From NCBI GenBank assembly GCA_035772405.1, contig JAYKKM010000208.1:637064-701063 (forward strand): a DNA stretch of 64,000 bases, read 5' to 3'. The position numbers and the translations under genes were made by a program. The DNA is from Chrysogorgia sp. JL179-B06 (Eukaryota > Cnidaria > Anthozoa > Scleralcyonacea > Chrysogorgiidae). Shown piece by piece: positions 1 through 11,055 of the stretch. The stretch's first letter is position 1; each line of letters starts with the position of its first letter. The notes under the pieces are model-generated. The model made no database searches. It was not told the DNA's origin and saw only the letters and a list, made by a program, of their open reading frames with translations.

Positions 1-190
1 GTTTTAGTATAAATTGACAAGTTTATATCACAAATCCTCAATTTTCATTGGCTATCGCAGGAGTTACTATCCGCTGATATAAACCTCTGGGGTAAAAGTC
101 GCCTGATTTCGAAAGAATATTTACTTTTTATCCATGAAAAATGCGAAATAAAAGTTATTCTTGGGTTAGAAAGTTGTAAATTTATACTAA

Positions 191-293
191 AACAATTAGA
201 CAACTCGCCCTTGTTTTCTATGAGCGATAGTCAACTCGGCTCCGCCTCGTTGACTATCTGCTCATAGAAAACGCGGGCTCGTTGTCTAATTGT
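191..293. repeat. Short palindromic (hairpin) repeat
   Basis: Two arms of nearly 50 nt are reverse complements: the left starts ACAATTAGACAACTCGCC and the right ends CGTTGTCTAATTGT. Only a few bases separate them, around CGGCTCCGC. No open frame is present. It resembles in size and layout the hairpins at 501-629, 11523-11655, 14499-14597 and 14879-14984, though the sequences differ. It is probably a small foldback MITE. Confidence 0.75.
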
Positions 294-314
294 TAAATAT
301 AACATGGATGGATT

Positions 315-430
315 ACGCCATCGTGATACGCCATCAATTAGCCATCATACGCCATCAATTAGTCATCATACGCCATCAATTAGCGATCATACGCCATCAA
401 TTAGACATCACGGCGCCATCATACGCCAGT
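315..430. repeat. 21-bp tandem minisatellite
   Basis: The unit CGCCATCAATTAGCCATCATA is repeated about five times with single-base variants. Because 21 is a multiple of 3, it gives a short open frame with a repeated RHQLAII peptide, which I regard as spurious. Confidence 0.8.
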
Positions 431-500
431 AAGGAGAATTTACGTGTTGATAAAAAATATATTTGTACATTTTATTTGCTTTCTACGGGTTATTTTATAA

Positions 501-629
501 AAGAAATAGAAAACATTTTTATCCGTGTTCCCATACGTTATATAAACACTCGTGGAAGTTTGGGAGAACGAGAAATCCACTCGTGTTTATATAACAGTAT
601 GTAAACACGGAAAATGTTTTCTATTTCTT
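501..629. repeat. Palindromic (hairpin) repeat
   Basis: The left arm starts AAGAAATAGAAAACATTTTT and the right arm ends AATGTTTTCTATTTCTT. Inner parts also pair (TATATAAACACTCGTGG with CCACTCGTGTTTATATA). The arms are over 50 nt with a short centre. It is a foldback MITE-like unit with no coding capacity. Confidence 0.75.
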
Positions 630-854
630 AATTATTACGTTTTATTAGGACAGGACACACATTGATAACAGCTAGTTTTACTGCTGATTTCAGCAGTCTA
701 TCTTGTATAATAGTTCGTTTAATAATAATAATTTCTTTCTCCATGCTTGACACTTCTGACAACACATTTCCGTTGACATTGTTTGGGCAAACGTTTCCTC
801 CACAGTGCAAGGGTTATCGAATATCTCTTTCTTTAACAATAACAATAAGCTTAG

Positions 855-1659
855 ACGTATTGCAATGCTGAGTGGTGCAACACCAACGGGATGACAGTAC
901 ACCCTACCAAATGCGAAGCGATGATCATCTCGAATACACAATTCGTGGGACCTATGCCACAATTGACCATAAATGGTAATACGGTGAAATTGGTGAATTC
1001 AACAAGATGCTTGGGCGTTGTGATGGATGACAAATTGAATTGGTCAGCGCATTTGAAGGGAGTGATAAAAAGTTTCTCTAGAAAATTGAACTTATTGAAA
1101 TCTCTCCATTTCCTGCCGACGGTGGTACGGGAGCAGTTTTACTTCAAGGTGATTCTACCATCTATAACATACGGGATTGTGGCTTGGGGAAGTTGTAATA
1201 AAACGCCCTTCCACGACTTGGAGAAAATGCATATACGAGCAGCTAAAATCATCTTCAAGTTAGATTTGAACACGCCAAGTTCCGAAGTTCTAAACAAGGT
1301 TAATTGGAAATCTATGGCCTGGGTTTACAAGTATAAAATAAGCAACCCTTGTTCACAAGTCGCTACACCCTGAACTTATTGATGAAACGGGTCGCGCTGA
1401 ATCTAAGCTCAAGAGGGACACAGTGTACGCCTTAAGAGGTCGTAATGCGTCAGTTATTCCACGACCGAGAACGGAGACCATGCGAAGATCAGTCGCATAC
1501 AGAGGCGCTGTTATATGGAACTACCTGGACGAATCAATACAAGAAAAGAGACATAATTTGTTCAAAAAACATGTTAAGAACCATTTAGACCACATTCCAA
1601 TTATGCCAAATCGGAAACACAACTGCGACTTCATGCATATACTATTAATATCATCTTAG
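855..1659 (+). pseudogene. LINE reverse transcriptase, C-terminal fragment (frameshifted)
   Basis: The translation shows the end of a non-LTR reverse transcriptase. Upstream of the first ATG the frame reads WCNTNGMTVHPTKCEAM, the typical segment just after the RT palm. It is followed by a CLGVVMDDKLNWSAHL block and an SITYGIVAWGSCNK block. After about 1355 the frame shifts, and the C-terminal tail (YALRGRNAS, then a GAVIWNYLDES block) continues in another frame from about 1423. The 5' part (PHD, endonuclease, RT palm) is absent, so this is a 5'-truncated dead copy. The clade is CR1/jockey-like; the exact family cannot be fixed by eye. Confidence 0.8.
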
Positions 1660-1889
1660 TCTTAGACTCTAAATCGTTTCATATATATTTCTATACATTC
1701 TTATATATTTCATACTAGAACTATAGATTCACTTTAGAACTTAGACTCTAAATCGTTTTATATACTTTTTTTATACATCCTTATATATTTCATACTAGAA
1801 CTATAGATTCACGACTCCATTAGCGTCAGCTGCAGTGTTGTAATTATCGTGATTAAATAAATGATATTATTATTATTATTATTATTATC
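1660..1889 (+). repeat. LINE 3' UTR with a duplicated segment and (ATT)n tail
   Basis: This follows directly on the RT tail. A segment of about 75 bp starting TTAGACTCTAAATCGTTT occurs twice in tandem (about 1661-1733 and 1740-1812). The element ends with AATAAATGATATT and an (ATT)n run at about 1862-1888, the usual microsatellite-like end of LINEs of this type. Confidence 0.75.
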
Positions 1890-2635
1890 AAAAGTCCAGA
1901 TGGTGGTTTGCGTAATGTGAGAAGGTTGGCTCTCAAGATGCACAATATCGTTCGATGATGTCGAAGCCTGTATGGTTGAAGGTTGGGTATCTGCAACCGT
2001 TGAATCTTCTTTTCTAATCTTACAAAGTAGTTATAATTACAGAGTCAGTTTTTGCGCAGTACCGTTAAAAATCAAGACCAAAAATTGAAAGAAAAAATTA
2101 AAAGAAAAGTCACAAAATGTGTCCGTTGGTTATGGGAATCTAACTCGCCAGATTCGGCAGATCAAACGAAAATAATTCCCTTGTCACGCCATTTAACGTT
2201 TACGGAGACTGGTTAGAACCGTGGGCAGAACGATGACGACTGAGTGCAGAGATGTGTGAGGATGAAGGTACTGTAGTAGGGTTGGTTCTGAGAGAACGAC
2301 CAAAGATCACATGGAAGAAGACCGCGGATGAGGACATGCGGGTACTAGAAGGACAGATGCGATAGACAGGAGATAATGGGAGTAAAAGACATGACAAGGG
2401 CAAAGGCAACGTAAGCAGGGAAGACTGCCTTGATATATCAAGGTGAAAAAAAAAACCCAACGGCGACCAGTAAAACCAACCCAACCGCGACCAGTTGCGA
2501 AATTGACGCCTTCTGGCTGGGAATCAACTGCGACCTATTATCCTGTGTGCAGATTCTTGTATGTTTCCTATTTACAGTACTGCTCAAAAATATTGCTCAG
2601 AGGTATTGCACATCTCAAGGGAAAAAATGCCAACT
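1890..2635. other. No gene recognised
   Basis: No intact gene is visible. A short plus-strand stretch near 2290-2365 reads RPKITWKKTADEDMR, which recalls the linker sequence of LINE-derived pseudogenes, but it is too short to call. Confidence 0.4.
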
Positions 2636-2776
2636 AACGAAACGTCGTACAGTGTAGATGGTCAGCCGCTGGAGCGCGTTCCGTATATTTCTGACCTTGG
2701 TATCAGCGTGTCTAGTGACCTATCTTGGTCAAGACACATCGAAATCACTGTCGCCAAGGCCAACAAGACACTCGGG
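2636..2776 (+). pseudogene. LINE reverse transcriptase fragment
   Basis: About 47 codons read NETSYSVDGQPLERV, then DLGISVSSDLSWSRHI and KANKTLG. This matches the block that follows the RT catalytic core in CR1/jockey-type LINEs (a conserved DLGI-x-S-SDLSW-x-HI motif and a KANK-x-LG helix). Both sides lose similarity at once, so it is a small relic. Confidence 0.7.
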
Positions 2777-3267
2777 GATTCAAGAACAAGAAAATTGTTA
2801 TAGTGCGCAGGGGCGGATTAAGGACCCCTGGGGCAAATTTAGATTGTGGCCCCAAACATCTGAAAGTTAGCACCCGGTCTCTGGGGCTGCGGTGCATGGG
2901 AACAGTTATCGCTTATCAGTCACTAATATAAATATTGACTGCTACTCTGTGGTTTATTTTGTGAAGTATTATTTTTTAATTTTGTGAAGTTAAATCCGTA
3001 GGTACACTGTATTAGACAATAGGCATGTGTTACTCTTAGTGTCAGGGTTTGAATCGTCTATATCGGATAAAAAGATGAGGTAGTTACCATACTCAGGCAA
3101 CTCGGTAGGTACTTTATGTAGCCTTTCACGAATATTTGGTTTACGACACAGACAACACTGCAAAGGTAAGTGCTAGAAAAAGCTTCAAAGTCGACAGCTT
3201 CCTTGTCATCATCGACAAGCAAATTAACGAGCGCGATGTCCGACCTCATTGGAGCGTACAGTGAGGT
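2777..3267. other. Unassigned
   Basis: No complete gene is seen. The plus-strand sequence CAAAGGTAAGT near 3160-3172 looks like a splice donor, but no supporting exon is visible upstream. Confidence 0.3.
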
Positions 3268-3490
3268 CAGGTGTGTCGGTTGTTCGGTTTCCTCAAGAGG
3301 TTGGAAGATCTCAATGAACAGGAAATCCAACAAGCCGCTGAACAATTTGTTCATACGTACAAGAACGATCTGGAGGAGCTACTTGCTGACGAACTTGTAC
3401 AATTTGCATCCATGCTGCGAACTCCAGTTGTGAAGCAAACTTGTTATACCGACACAGATGCCAAAAATTCGGATTGCGGTCGATACACAT
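3268..3490 (+). pseudogene. hAT/ZMYM1-like transposase relic
   Basis: The frame reads LKRLEDLNEQEIQQAAEQF, then HTYKNDLEELLADELVQFAS. This resembles a segment of the ZMYM1-like, hAT-derived proteins in which a short acidic stretch is followed by a DLE...DE.VQF motif. There is no start and no catalytic part. The match is by pattern only; a chance or host-gene origin cannot be excluded. Confidence 0.35.
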
Positions 3491-4008
3491 AACCGTGCAT
3501 TGTGAAAACGGCTCGTGTTCCGACTATTTCCGACATGGAAAGCGTTTAGTTTAAAAATGTAGAGAAACTACCAAAAGCAAAATAGATCTTCATTCTATTT
3601 ATATAAATATGGCTTCATTCTTTGTCTGTTTTATGTCTGTTGAAAAGAATACACTCGCGCAAGAGATTCCCAGTTGAAACGTTGCGCTTTCGCCGTGCCA
3701 AATCTAATTCAGGTAATGTCCGACTGTATATATGCAGCCGTGGCAAAGTAGTGCAGTCGAGTGAATCCTCGTCGAATCTAATGAATGTAATACGAAAATA
3801 TAATGATTGAGGCAGAGCGCGTTTCCGTTTTAAATCCTAAAGGGCAATTCCATGTTTAAATGCACTTTTTGTGATTTCTTAAATTAAGCAAGAGCCCTTA
3901 GTGGCTAAGGAAATTTTATCCTCTTTATGCTAAAAAGCTATAAAAACGTCTAACTTTATTGCCAACATCCAAATACAGTGTTGTAATCCTTCAAATTTAC
4001 CTCTACAT
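3491..4008. other. No gene recognised
   Basis: AT-rich sequence with only short open frames. Nothing was recognised on either strand. Confidence 0.4.
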
Positions 4009-4200
4009 TTACCAATTCATTACCACAGGAAATTAGAAGCTTTGAAATGTTAAGTAATTTTAAGTCTGCAGTTAAGACTTTTCTTTTTTAAAATTAATAG
4101 TTATTGTTCGTAGTGTTAATATATGTAGTAGGCTTTATTACTTGGGCTACCTGTGGTAGCACCAAGTCTTAAAACCAGCTTCGTTATTATTATTATTATT
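4009..4200 (+). pseudogene. LINE 3' end: last RT codons, UTR and (ATT)n tail
   Basis: The frame reads FTNSLPQEIRSFEMLSNFKS, then AVKTFLF and a stop at 4089-4091. This is the C-terminus typical of CR1/L2-type RT proteins (NSLP...FK...FLF). A roughly 100-nt UTR and (ATT)n at 4185-4200 follow. It is a severely 5'-truncated copy. Confidence 0.75.
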
Positions 4201-4324
4201 CGTATTTTTCTTGGGGTTCCACAAAATTGCAAAATTGCGCAATAACTCGTACCCAGGGTCTTGCCTCAATGTTCCTTGCCTTCACCCTTGTTGTCAATGA
4301 ATCGCAGTCTGAAAAGCATTTTAA

Positions 4325-5079
4325 TACGAGACCTGTAAACCCGCAAACCATTGCAAAGATTCTCTCCAAGATGAGAGAAACACAGATGAGAGTTCAATTG
4401 TGAAGACGGAATGGACAGCCGAAGGACAGGGAAATATTATACTGTGTTGACATTTTAATATCCCGTGAAACTCCGTAATATCAAGCATGAAATGTTGTGT
4501 TTTTGTCCGATTTAAATCAATTCTACATCGAAATGATCACTTGAATCTGGCGAATCGAACGCTGTAGGTTTCGTCTACTTAAAATGTGAAGATCAGATGT
4601 TATATGAGAAAATGCGTATTAGCGATTAAAGCGAGACTCGTCTTTAAAATCAAAGGACATGGCTTCAAGATCTATTCGTCGTTTACCCGATGATTTACGA
4701 GACCTGTAAACCCGCAAACCATTGCAAAGATTCTCTCCAAGATGAGAGAAACACAGATGAGAGTTCAATCGTGAAGACGGAATGGACAGCCGAAGGACAG
4801 GGAAATATTATTATACTGTGTTGACATTTTATATCCCGTGAAACTCCGTAATATCAAGCATGAAATGTTGTGTTTTTGTCCGATTTAAATCAATTCTACA
4901 TCGAAATGATCACTTGAATCTGGTGAATCGAACGCTGTAGGTTTCGTCTACTTAAAATGTGAAGATCAGATGTTATATGAGAAAATGCGTAAGCGATTAA
5001 AGCGAGACTCGTCTTTAAAATCAAAGGACATAATATATGGCTTCAAGATCTATTCGTCGTTTTAATACCCGATGATTTA
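4325..5079. repeat. Tandem duplication, two units of about 371 bp
   Basis: Unit 1 begins at 4325 and unit 2 at 4696, both with TACGAGACCTGTAAACCCGC. They stay nearly identical to CTATTCGTCG...CCCGATGATTTA, with a few substitutions and small indels. No coding content was recognised. Confidence 0.85.
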
Positions 5080-5414
5080 ATGCTTTTATGTCCATTAAAC
5101 CGATGTAATTTCGTAACAGATATGTTTCGTATACCTTGCCGTTGATTTTTATATGAATTTTGACACACGAAGACCTTCAATCGAACAGATATTAGAAAAA
5201 ATATAGCATTGCCGTGTAGGCGTTCTGCATGGGGAGGCTAGCCTGCGAGCGCTGCACAATGCCTTCAGTGGCCTGATGACAGAAATCAATGCATTAAATA
5301 TTATCCTTGGTAATATAAGACAAGTGAGCGGGTTTTCTAATTCCAACTGTCTAACATGCCACCAATGCATACCCATCTCCGCAGGCAATATGCGCGCCAT
5401 GTCCCTAAAATTAG
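5080..5414. other. No gene recognised
   Basis: No recognisable coding or repeat structure. Confidence 0.4.
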
Positions 5415-5563
5415 TAGCCCAAGTTAACGCCTAGTGGGCGTCTTGTCTTATAATGAAACTGTAATTAGTTTTAAAAGCAACTTTAAGAATATATATATTG
5501 TTGTAAGAGCATTGAGACTATTGTATAATGCTCCTAATACGTCTTTATTATTATTATTATTAC
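5415..5563 (+). mobile_element. LINE 3' UTR and (ATT)n tail, family also at 39346 and 50884
   Basis: The block AAGTTAACGCCTAGTGGGCG, then an AGAGCATTGAGACTATTG segment and (ATT)n, is a LINE 3' end without recognisable coding sequence. The reverse complement of its last half is found at 39346-39500 and of its first half at 50884-50930, which shows a dispersed family. Confidence 0.7.
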
Positions 5564-7339
5564 ATAGTTACAATTTTACATGTAATTAAGCATTTTACAC
5601 AACATTTACAATGTGTGCATACTATGCTTAAAAAAGAAAAAAGCTATTTTGGTTGATTGTTGAAAATATTACAATGGATTAAATTCGTTTTAAATCCAAT
5701 CCCCTTATCCTCTATCAAATTGGGTAACTTTGGGACCAAATATTAATAAAGAAGAAGCATGAGACAAAAGTGTAATGTCCGTTACGGCTTCTGTGTAATG
5801 TCCGCTATACACAAATGTGTTATTTATTTCAAAAAAAGGAAAAAAATTGTCCAACATGTACAAATAATTTTAAAGTATGTACAAATGGATTCATAATTTA
5901 GGTGTTTTGTTGTAACAATCATTGTAATTGTGAAGATATGTTGTTTGAAAAAGTACTAAAATAGGCATGTCTTTTCTGGAGTAATGTCCGTTACGCAAAA
6001 TATTGTGATTGTAAATATATGACATTTTCCAAAACACTCTGAAAAATTGGTTAGTTGAACATCAATTGTTGTTCACTTATCAGAATTTCTAATTCAAAAT
6101 GAAACAATGGTAAAAGTGGAAGAAATATATCAAATTAGTTTTCAACATTTGACAAACTGTGTAATGTCCGTTACATGGAATTGCCCTAAACCGTTTTTCT
6201 CGATCATTATTATTCAACAGATTTACTGCTGCAGTGATCATGGACAAAATTACGTAGACAACGCAAAACATCCAACGTCAATTACCTACTTTCTTTTTAT
6301 TGCCCAATTTCTACCTAAATAAAACGTTCCTTCCCCCCACATCATGAATATTGTGTTATTACACGATAAAGAATAAAAATGCTCGGCTTTTTGCGCGTAC
6401 AGATTCACCAACATCGCATGCCTAGGGGGGAGGGGAGACCGTAATTTGTTGGTTCCAGTGGCGTAGCTAGACCAGGGCCTAGAGGGGCCAGGCCGGCCGG
6501 GCAATAAAACTAAACTAGGTTACCAATTGGTAGTAAGTGCTGAGAACAACCGGATGTCGAGACCTGAACCCGAGTAAGGCAACAGAAGGTGGTATCCTGA
6601 GGTTATTTTTGGGTGGATTTAATTAAGGCAAAGTGGAGAATCGAAGGCGAATTGAGCGCAATTGTTTGTGTGTGTCACGAGAACTGAATGATAACGGTAA
6701 ACTGCCAATGGCTAACAAAATATTGAAATTGTTGGATATGACTCAGTTAATCTGTTTATAATGACCCCCTCACAGTTGTCAGGCGTATGGACATGGTTTC
6801 GAATTTCAGATGACACGAGGCAGAGAGACACAAAACAGAAATTCAATGCTGTTTCGAATTGTTGATCGATGACACGAGGCGATAGACGAATACGATAGTT
6901 GTCTCCGGCGCAGAATTTATCTAAACATATATGCGGTAGAATTGTGCGGTAGAACACATAAACACATTATTGTATACAGCCGGAGCGAGAAATATGAAAC
7001 CCACACACGCGAAAACAGCTTGTGATTGTTTTAGATAGATGAAAGAAAATGGTCGATCAAATAAGTGTGAAAGAGAATCCCGATTCACGTGCAAATAATT
7101 TTATATGGGCTGTGCAAAGGATTGTGGTTGATAACGCAAAGGATTGTGGTTGAAAATCGAGTCAAGATTTTTTGCGCCTTGAATTATGAATCGCTGCTAC
7201 ACTCGCTACGCCGCTGCGCAGCAAATACAAAAAAAAGCTAATCAAATTTGGTATATATTTTAACGTTATTCTCTCTAAGTTAATCTTTCAAATATTGTAC
7301 AGGAAAAAGCGTTGTATTTATAACTTAGCCTTTCGTTAA
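5564..7339. other. Unassigned; contains four copies of a 14-bp motif
   Basis: No gene was recognised. GTAATGTCCGTTAC or a one- to two-base variant occurs at 5772, 5793, 5981 and 6161, always on the plus strand. The stretch also has a C- and G-rich patch near 6425-6505 and no long open frame. Confidence 0.4.
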
Positions 7340-7809
7340 AGTGCCCCTAACCTCAAATTTTTTTATTGTCTTATTTGGAAGAACTTTTAAAATGATAAAG
7401 TAACTTCTTTTGAAGATTTTTACTTCTTCGCTTTCTTTGTGAGATATATCAGTTTGTTTGATATGCAAATATCTGGAATTTCGTCACACACATGCATAAT
7501 GAGTTATCAGAGAATGTTATATATCTTTGCGTTCATGAAATAAAAACACTAAAGTGTGAATAACACGTGTGTGCGTTTCTCCCACAACACCAAACTTCTT
7601 GATTTTAAAGGATTTTGTTCGAGAATGAAAGAGATATACACATTTCGCCATTATGCATGTGTGACGAAATTCCAGACATTTGCATATCAAACAAACTGAT
7701 ATATCTAAAAAAGAAAGCAAAGAAACGAACATCTTCAAAAGAAGTTACTTTATCATTTTAAAAGTTCTTCCAAATAAGACAATAAAACATTTTTGAGGTT
7801 AGGGGCACT
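7340..7809. mobile_element. Foldback MITE with TTAA target duplication (copy 1)
   Basis: The 470-bp unit starts AGTGCCCCTAACCTCAAA and ends with its reverse complement. Both sides carry TTAA (7336-7339 and 7810-7813). The arms pair over well over 100 nt, including AACTTTTAAAATGATAAAGT and GATATATCAGTTTGTTTGAT. TTAA duplication is the hallmark of piggyBac-type integration; the family assignment is inferred from this alone, as no transposase is encoded. A second copy lies at 12836-13270. Confidence 0.85.
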
Positions 7810-7873
7810 TTAAATGTAATACTATAATGGCGAAATAAATAAATAATGAAAGAAAGAATACAAGGTAAATGTA

Positions 7874-8400
7874 ATCCATTCTAATGGATGGCCTGCAAAT
7901 ACTTCAAAATAAGGCTGCCAAGATCATCTTGGATAAATCTATGTACATGTATTCTTCTTCCTCTGAAGCATTAGCTGATTTGCAATGGCATAAATTATGT
8001 CATCGCAGGCATTTTCACCGATGTTTATATGTATAAACGGTTATACAGCTCATCACTTGGAACTTAAGTGGAACAGCGACGTACATAATTATAATACTCG
8101 TCGAAAAGATAATATTTGATTACCCAAGGTAAATACAAATTGGGGTAAACAAAGAATCGAATACCATGCTGTCATCGAATGGAACAATCTGCCTAATGGA
8201 CTAAAACAGTTTAAGGAAATTAATGTTTTTAAAAAGAATTTTTTATTGTTTCAAAATAATTTTAATTACGATATCTTTGTAATTATTTGCTTTGATTTGT
8301 TTTATTCATTTACGTTTACGTTTTTATCCATTCCAGGACACTACTGTAAAACACCTTAGAGTGATTGTAGGTTTTCCTGAATAAAGATTATTATTTTTGT
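7874..8400 (+). pseudogene. LINE reverse transcriptase C-terminal fragment
   Basis: A degenerate plus-strand reading shows LQNKAAKIILDKS, then SSSEALADLQWHKLCHRR. After frameshifts comes NYNTRRKDNI and a YHAVIEWNNLPNGLK block, the standard tail of CR1/L2-type RT proteins. It ends near AATAAAGATTATTATTT at about 8395. Several stops and shifts make it a relic. Confidence 0.75.
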
Positions 8401-8461
8401 GTAAATAAATATAAACAAGCCATGAACATAGTTTAGAGAACACTAAAGCAGCTGCAACTGT

Positions 8462-8675
8462 CAACCAAGCACTCCGAGTGCAAATAAACACAAGGTGTCT
8501 ATTATATTACGGGAACGTGTATACCCTTCGTAAAAACCAGTTTATGTACTACTTAGAAACTAATCGGCAATATGAAGGCCGCTCCGTTGTAGATGTTTGA
8601 ACGTTATCTCGGTCGATATTTACTCGATTTCAATTCTGAAAACAGATTTGGAATTGCCGAGTCCAAGTACATAAT
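8462..8675 (-). repeat. Repeat family R, interrupted copy (first part)
   Basis: On the minus strand this carries the family R blocks: a GAAATCGAGTAAATAT / CGAGATAACG part and a TTTTTACGAAGGGTATACAC part, in an order rearranged relative to the 54370 copy. The copy continues at 10118-10203 and 10905-11055, which match 55740-56046. It has therefore been split by at least two transposon insertions. Confidence 0.65.
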
Positions 8676-8961
8676 AGGCTGTCCAAAACTAAATGGAGCG
8701 GTTACGCAATTGAGTTACCGCCAGATTACGTTGGGGGAAACGAAATATCGTTTACGCAGATCTGTGTTTAGGGAAACGCATTTACGCCACCGTTACCGCA
8801 AGCGTTACCGCAGACAATCATAAATAGGATTTAAAACAATAGGTGACAACATGCAAGAGTTTTGAAATAGAAAACAATCTCCCCCAAATTAAGGCTTACA
8901 GGTAGGTCTGTTTAATGTTATAACATTCTTCAACAACTTAATTGATCGTTCAACAACTTAA

Positions 8962-9280
8962 GGTACTTGCCCTGGCAAAAAATATTATCAAATTGTAATC
9001 ACTTTTTTGATTTTTGGAAAATGGAAGCATAAAAGCCCTATTTTTCGAAATTACATTTAGTTTTTCATTTATTGTGCTCAGTTTTATGCGCGAGCTTCTT
9101 GAAAGTAGCCAATTTACCGGAAAAAGAATGATATCTTCCAAACGCGCGAGTGACCTGTGGAGGGTGCTAGGTCCCTTCCCACGTTTTCACACGTCGAACG
9201 TTTCACGTCCTGCACATGCAGTAATTTTTTAATTTTTTATTATTTTCTAAATTTGACCAATTTTTGCCAGGGCAAGCACC
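8962..9280. mobile_element. MITE with TTAA target duplication, GGTACTTGCCCTGGC ends
   Basis: The left end GGTACTTGCCCTGGCAAAAA and right end TTTTTGCCAGGGCAAGCACC are inverted. The flanks are TTAA at 8958-8961 and 9281-9284. The terminal repeat differs from that of the 7340 element, so this is a second TTAA-type family. Only short frames lie inside. Confidence 0.8.
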
Positions 9281-9312
9281 TTAATTAATATTGCGTTGAA
9301 TACTGCTATTTC

Positions 9313-9827
9313 TAGGGATGAGCCAATAATCGGAAATTAATCGGTGGAAGCCGATAATCGGCAACATTCAGGCTGATCGGTTATTGGCCGATCGCGTCAA
9401 CATATATCGGCATATATCGGCGGTCCCGCTAAATATCATTCTCGCTTTTCTACTTGTGATATTTCCTTTTGTTTGTCAAGAAAAACGCCAACTTGTTTAT
9501 AACACAGATACTCTTTAACGCATTTTAAAAGCCAGAGACATGTGAACGAATGTAGTCTCAAATAGTCACCCCAGCATTGACACATCTGCCCTTCGAACCG
9601 ACGCAAACATGAAGCCTAAAAGTTAACATCACATTTGCATCGGTGAGTCGTGACGGTGTAATAGTCTGCTTGCGGTTATTTGGTAACGCGAACCATGGCT
9701 TGTTCAATGCGAAGTGAAGTTTGGGACCAATATCGGTAACCACCGATAAATCGGCCGATCAGCTCGTAAATCGTATCGGAACTTATTGGATCGGTAAATC
9801 GGATTTTTCTCGATCGGCTCATCCCTA
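9313..9827. mobile_element. hAT-type MITE with 8-bp target duplication GCTATTTC
   Basis: The ends are TAGGGATGAGCC and GGCTCATCCCTA. Exact 8-bp direct repeats GCTATTTC flank it (9305-9312 and 9828-9835), the duplication length of hAT elements. The interior is full of CCGATAATCGG-like and TATATCGGC motifs. It is non-autonomous and about 515 bp long. Confidence 0.9.
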
Positions 9828-10203
9828 GCTATTTCCAAATGGAAAACAAACTCAAGGCGACCAGCAAACAATACATCACGTTGGCTTTAGCCGCTTTTCA
9901 AAGCTCACTTGATAGCGCGTAAACAACTGAAGAAATATGGCGCACAGCACGGTCAAGTGTCAACTGGAAATTAATAGCAAGCGTTTGTGCGTTTGTTTTA
10001 ATATTTCACATTTTTTGGTTCTGGGGTAACGATATTTCCTTCTGGGGTAACGTGATATCGTTACCGTAAAAACGCGGCGATAACGCGCGTTTCGTTACCG
10101 CAATTTTGGACAGCCTGATGTCTTCATATAATATCAACACAGCATGTTTACCTGAATTTGAGATCGCGGACCAAACCCGTTTCAAAATCTTAGCGTGTGC
10201 AGT

Positions 10204-10904
10204 TGTAAGCATAGTGAGTGTATGTAGGCTGTTGCGGTATTGAAAAAAAAACGAAAAACGATACCGGAAAAAAAACCCCGATAATACCGATATTTTTTCG
10301 CGATTGTATATTGCATAATTTTAAGCAAACTTTTCTGTTTTCAAATGACGCCAAACAGCCGCGATATAAAAAGAGAGATGTTTATATTTGCTTGGTCTGG
10401 CTTTAGCTGAGCCCTTTGTGCGGTGACAATCTGACCGGCTTTACTAAATAGTCTCTCAGACGGCGAACTGCTGGCAGGAATTGACAGATAGTTCCGTGCC
10501 AACTGACTGAGCATTGGAAAGTCTCGAGCATGGCATTTCCACCACAACAAAGGATCATCATCGCCATCGATTGTGTCTGTTTTCACGTATTTCTTCATCT
10601 CCTTTTCTGATCGATCCCGCGGCGATTGCGCTGGCGATGACATTTGAGCCGACTTCCGCATGCTAGTGAGGAAGCCAATATCATTTGCAATCTACCGCTG
10701 TTTACGTTCTAAAAGTTCACTTTTTGACATACGAAATGACAACTTACAGCTCTGGAAAAGCTTGATATGACGTTTAAGTATACAAACGTAAACGTGATAC
10801 CGATAATACCGAAAAATATCGATATTCCGATATATCGACAATTTAAATATCGAATAATCGGTATTTATAAAAAAAACGATAATTTTCGGTATATCGATAT
10901 AACA
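10204..10904 (-). mobile_element. hAT element remnant
   Basis: This block splits a family R repeat (10118-10203 and 10905-11055 are contiguous in the 55590 copy). Its borders are rich in CGATATACCGATA-like motifs in opposite orientation (about 10223-10300 and 10800-10895). It encodes a hAT C-terminus on the minus strand. A related but diverged hAT piece is at about 24780-25470. Confidence 0.7.
10341..10661 (-). pseudogene. hAT transposase C-terminal dimerisation domain
   Basis: The minus-strand frame of 106 codons contains DDDPLLWWKCHARDFPMLSQ, then LARNYLSIPASSSPSERLFS and KAGQIVTAQRAQLKP. This is the conserved hAT C-terminal dimerisation domain: a W-W-K turn, then A-x-x-YL-x-IPASS-x-x-SER-x-FS-x-AG. 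The upstream DDE catalytic core is missing, so no active enzyme is made. Members of this domain mediate transposase dimerisation. Confidence 0.85.
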
Positions 10905-11055
10905 AAGAGTGTCTTTCTACCAACAGAGTCAGAGAACAATTCGACGGCCAAAAGCAAACCTGTCGAAAAGAAAGAACTCGGCCCGCATTGACCCGCAACA
11001 TGCCTCACGGTTCGCAAAAGCCTGACGGGAAATATTAATGCGCAATTTTGTCATG
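10905..11055 (-). repeat. Repeat family R, last part of interrupted copy
   Basis: It matches 55905-56046 (shared AACAGAGTCAGAGAACAA and AACATGCCTCACG blocks). Together with 8462-8675 and 10118-10203 it rebuilds one family R copy after removal of two insertions. Confidence 0.65.

Larger units (their letters stand above)
8676..10116. mobile_element. DNA element with AGGCTGTCC ends, carrying two nested MITEs
   Basis: The ends AGGCTGTCCAAAA and TTTTGGACAGCCT are inverted. Both subterminal regions are rich in GTTACCGC and CGTTACC motifs in opposite orientation. No transposase is visible. The TTAA-MITE at 8962-9280 and the hAT-type MITE at 9313-9827 both lie inside. It interrupts a family R repeat. 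I saw no clear target-site duplication. Confidence 0.65.
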
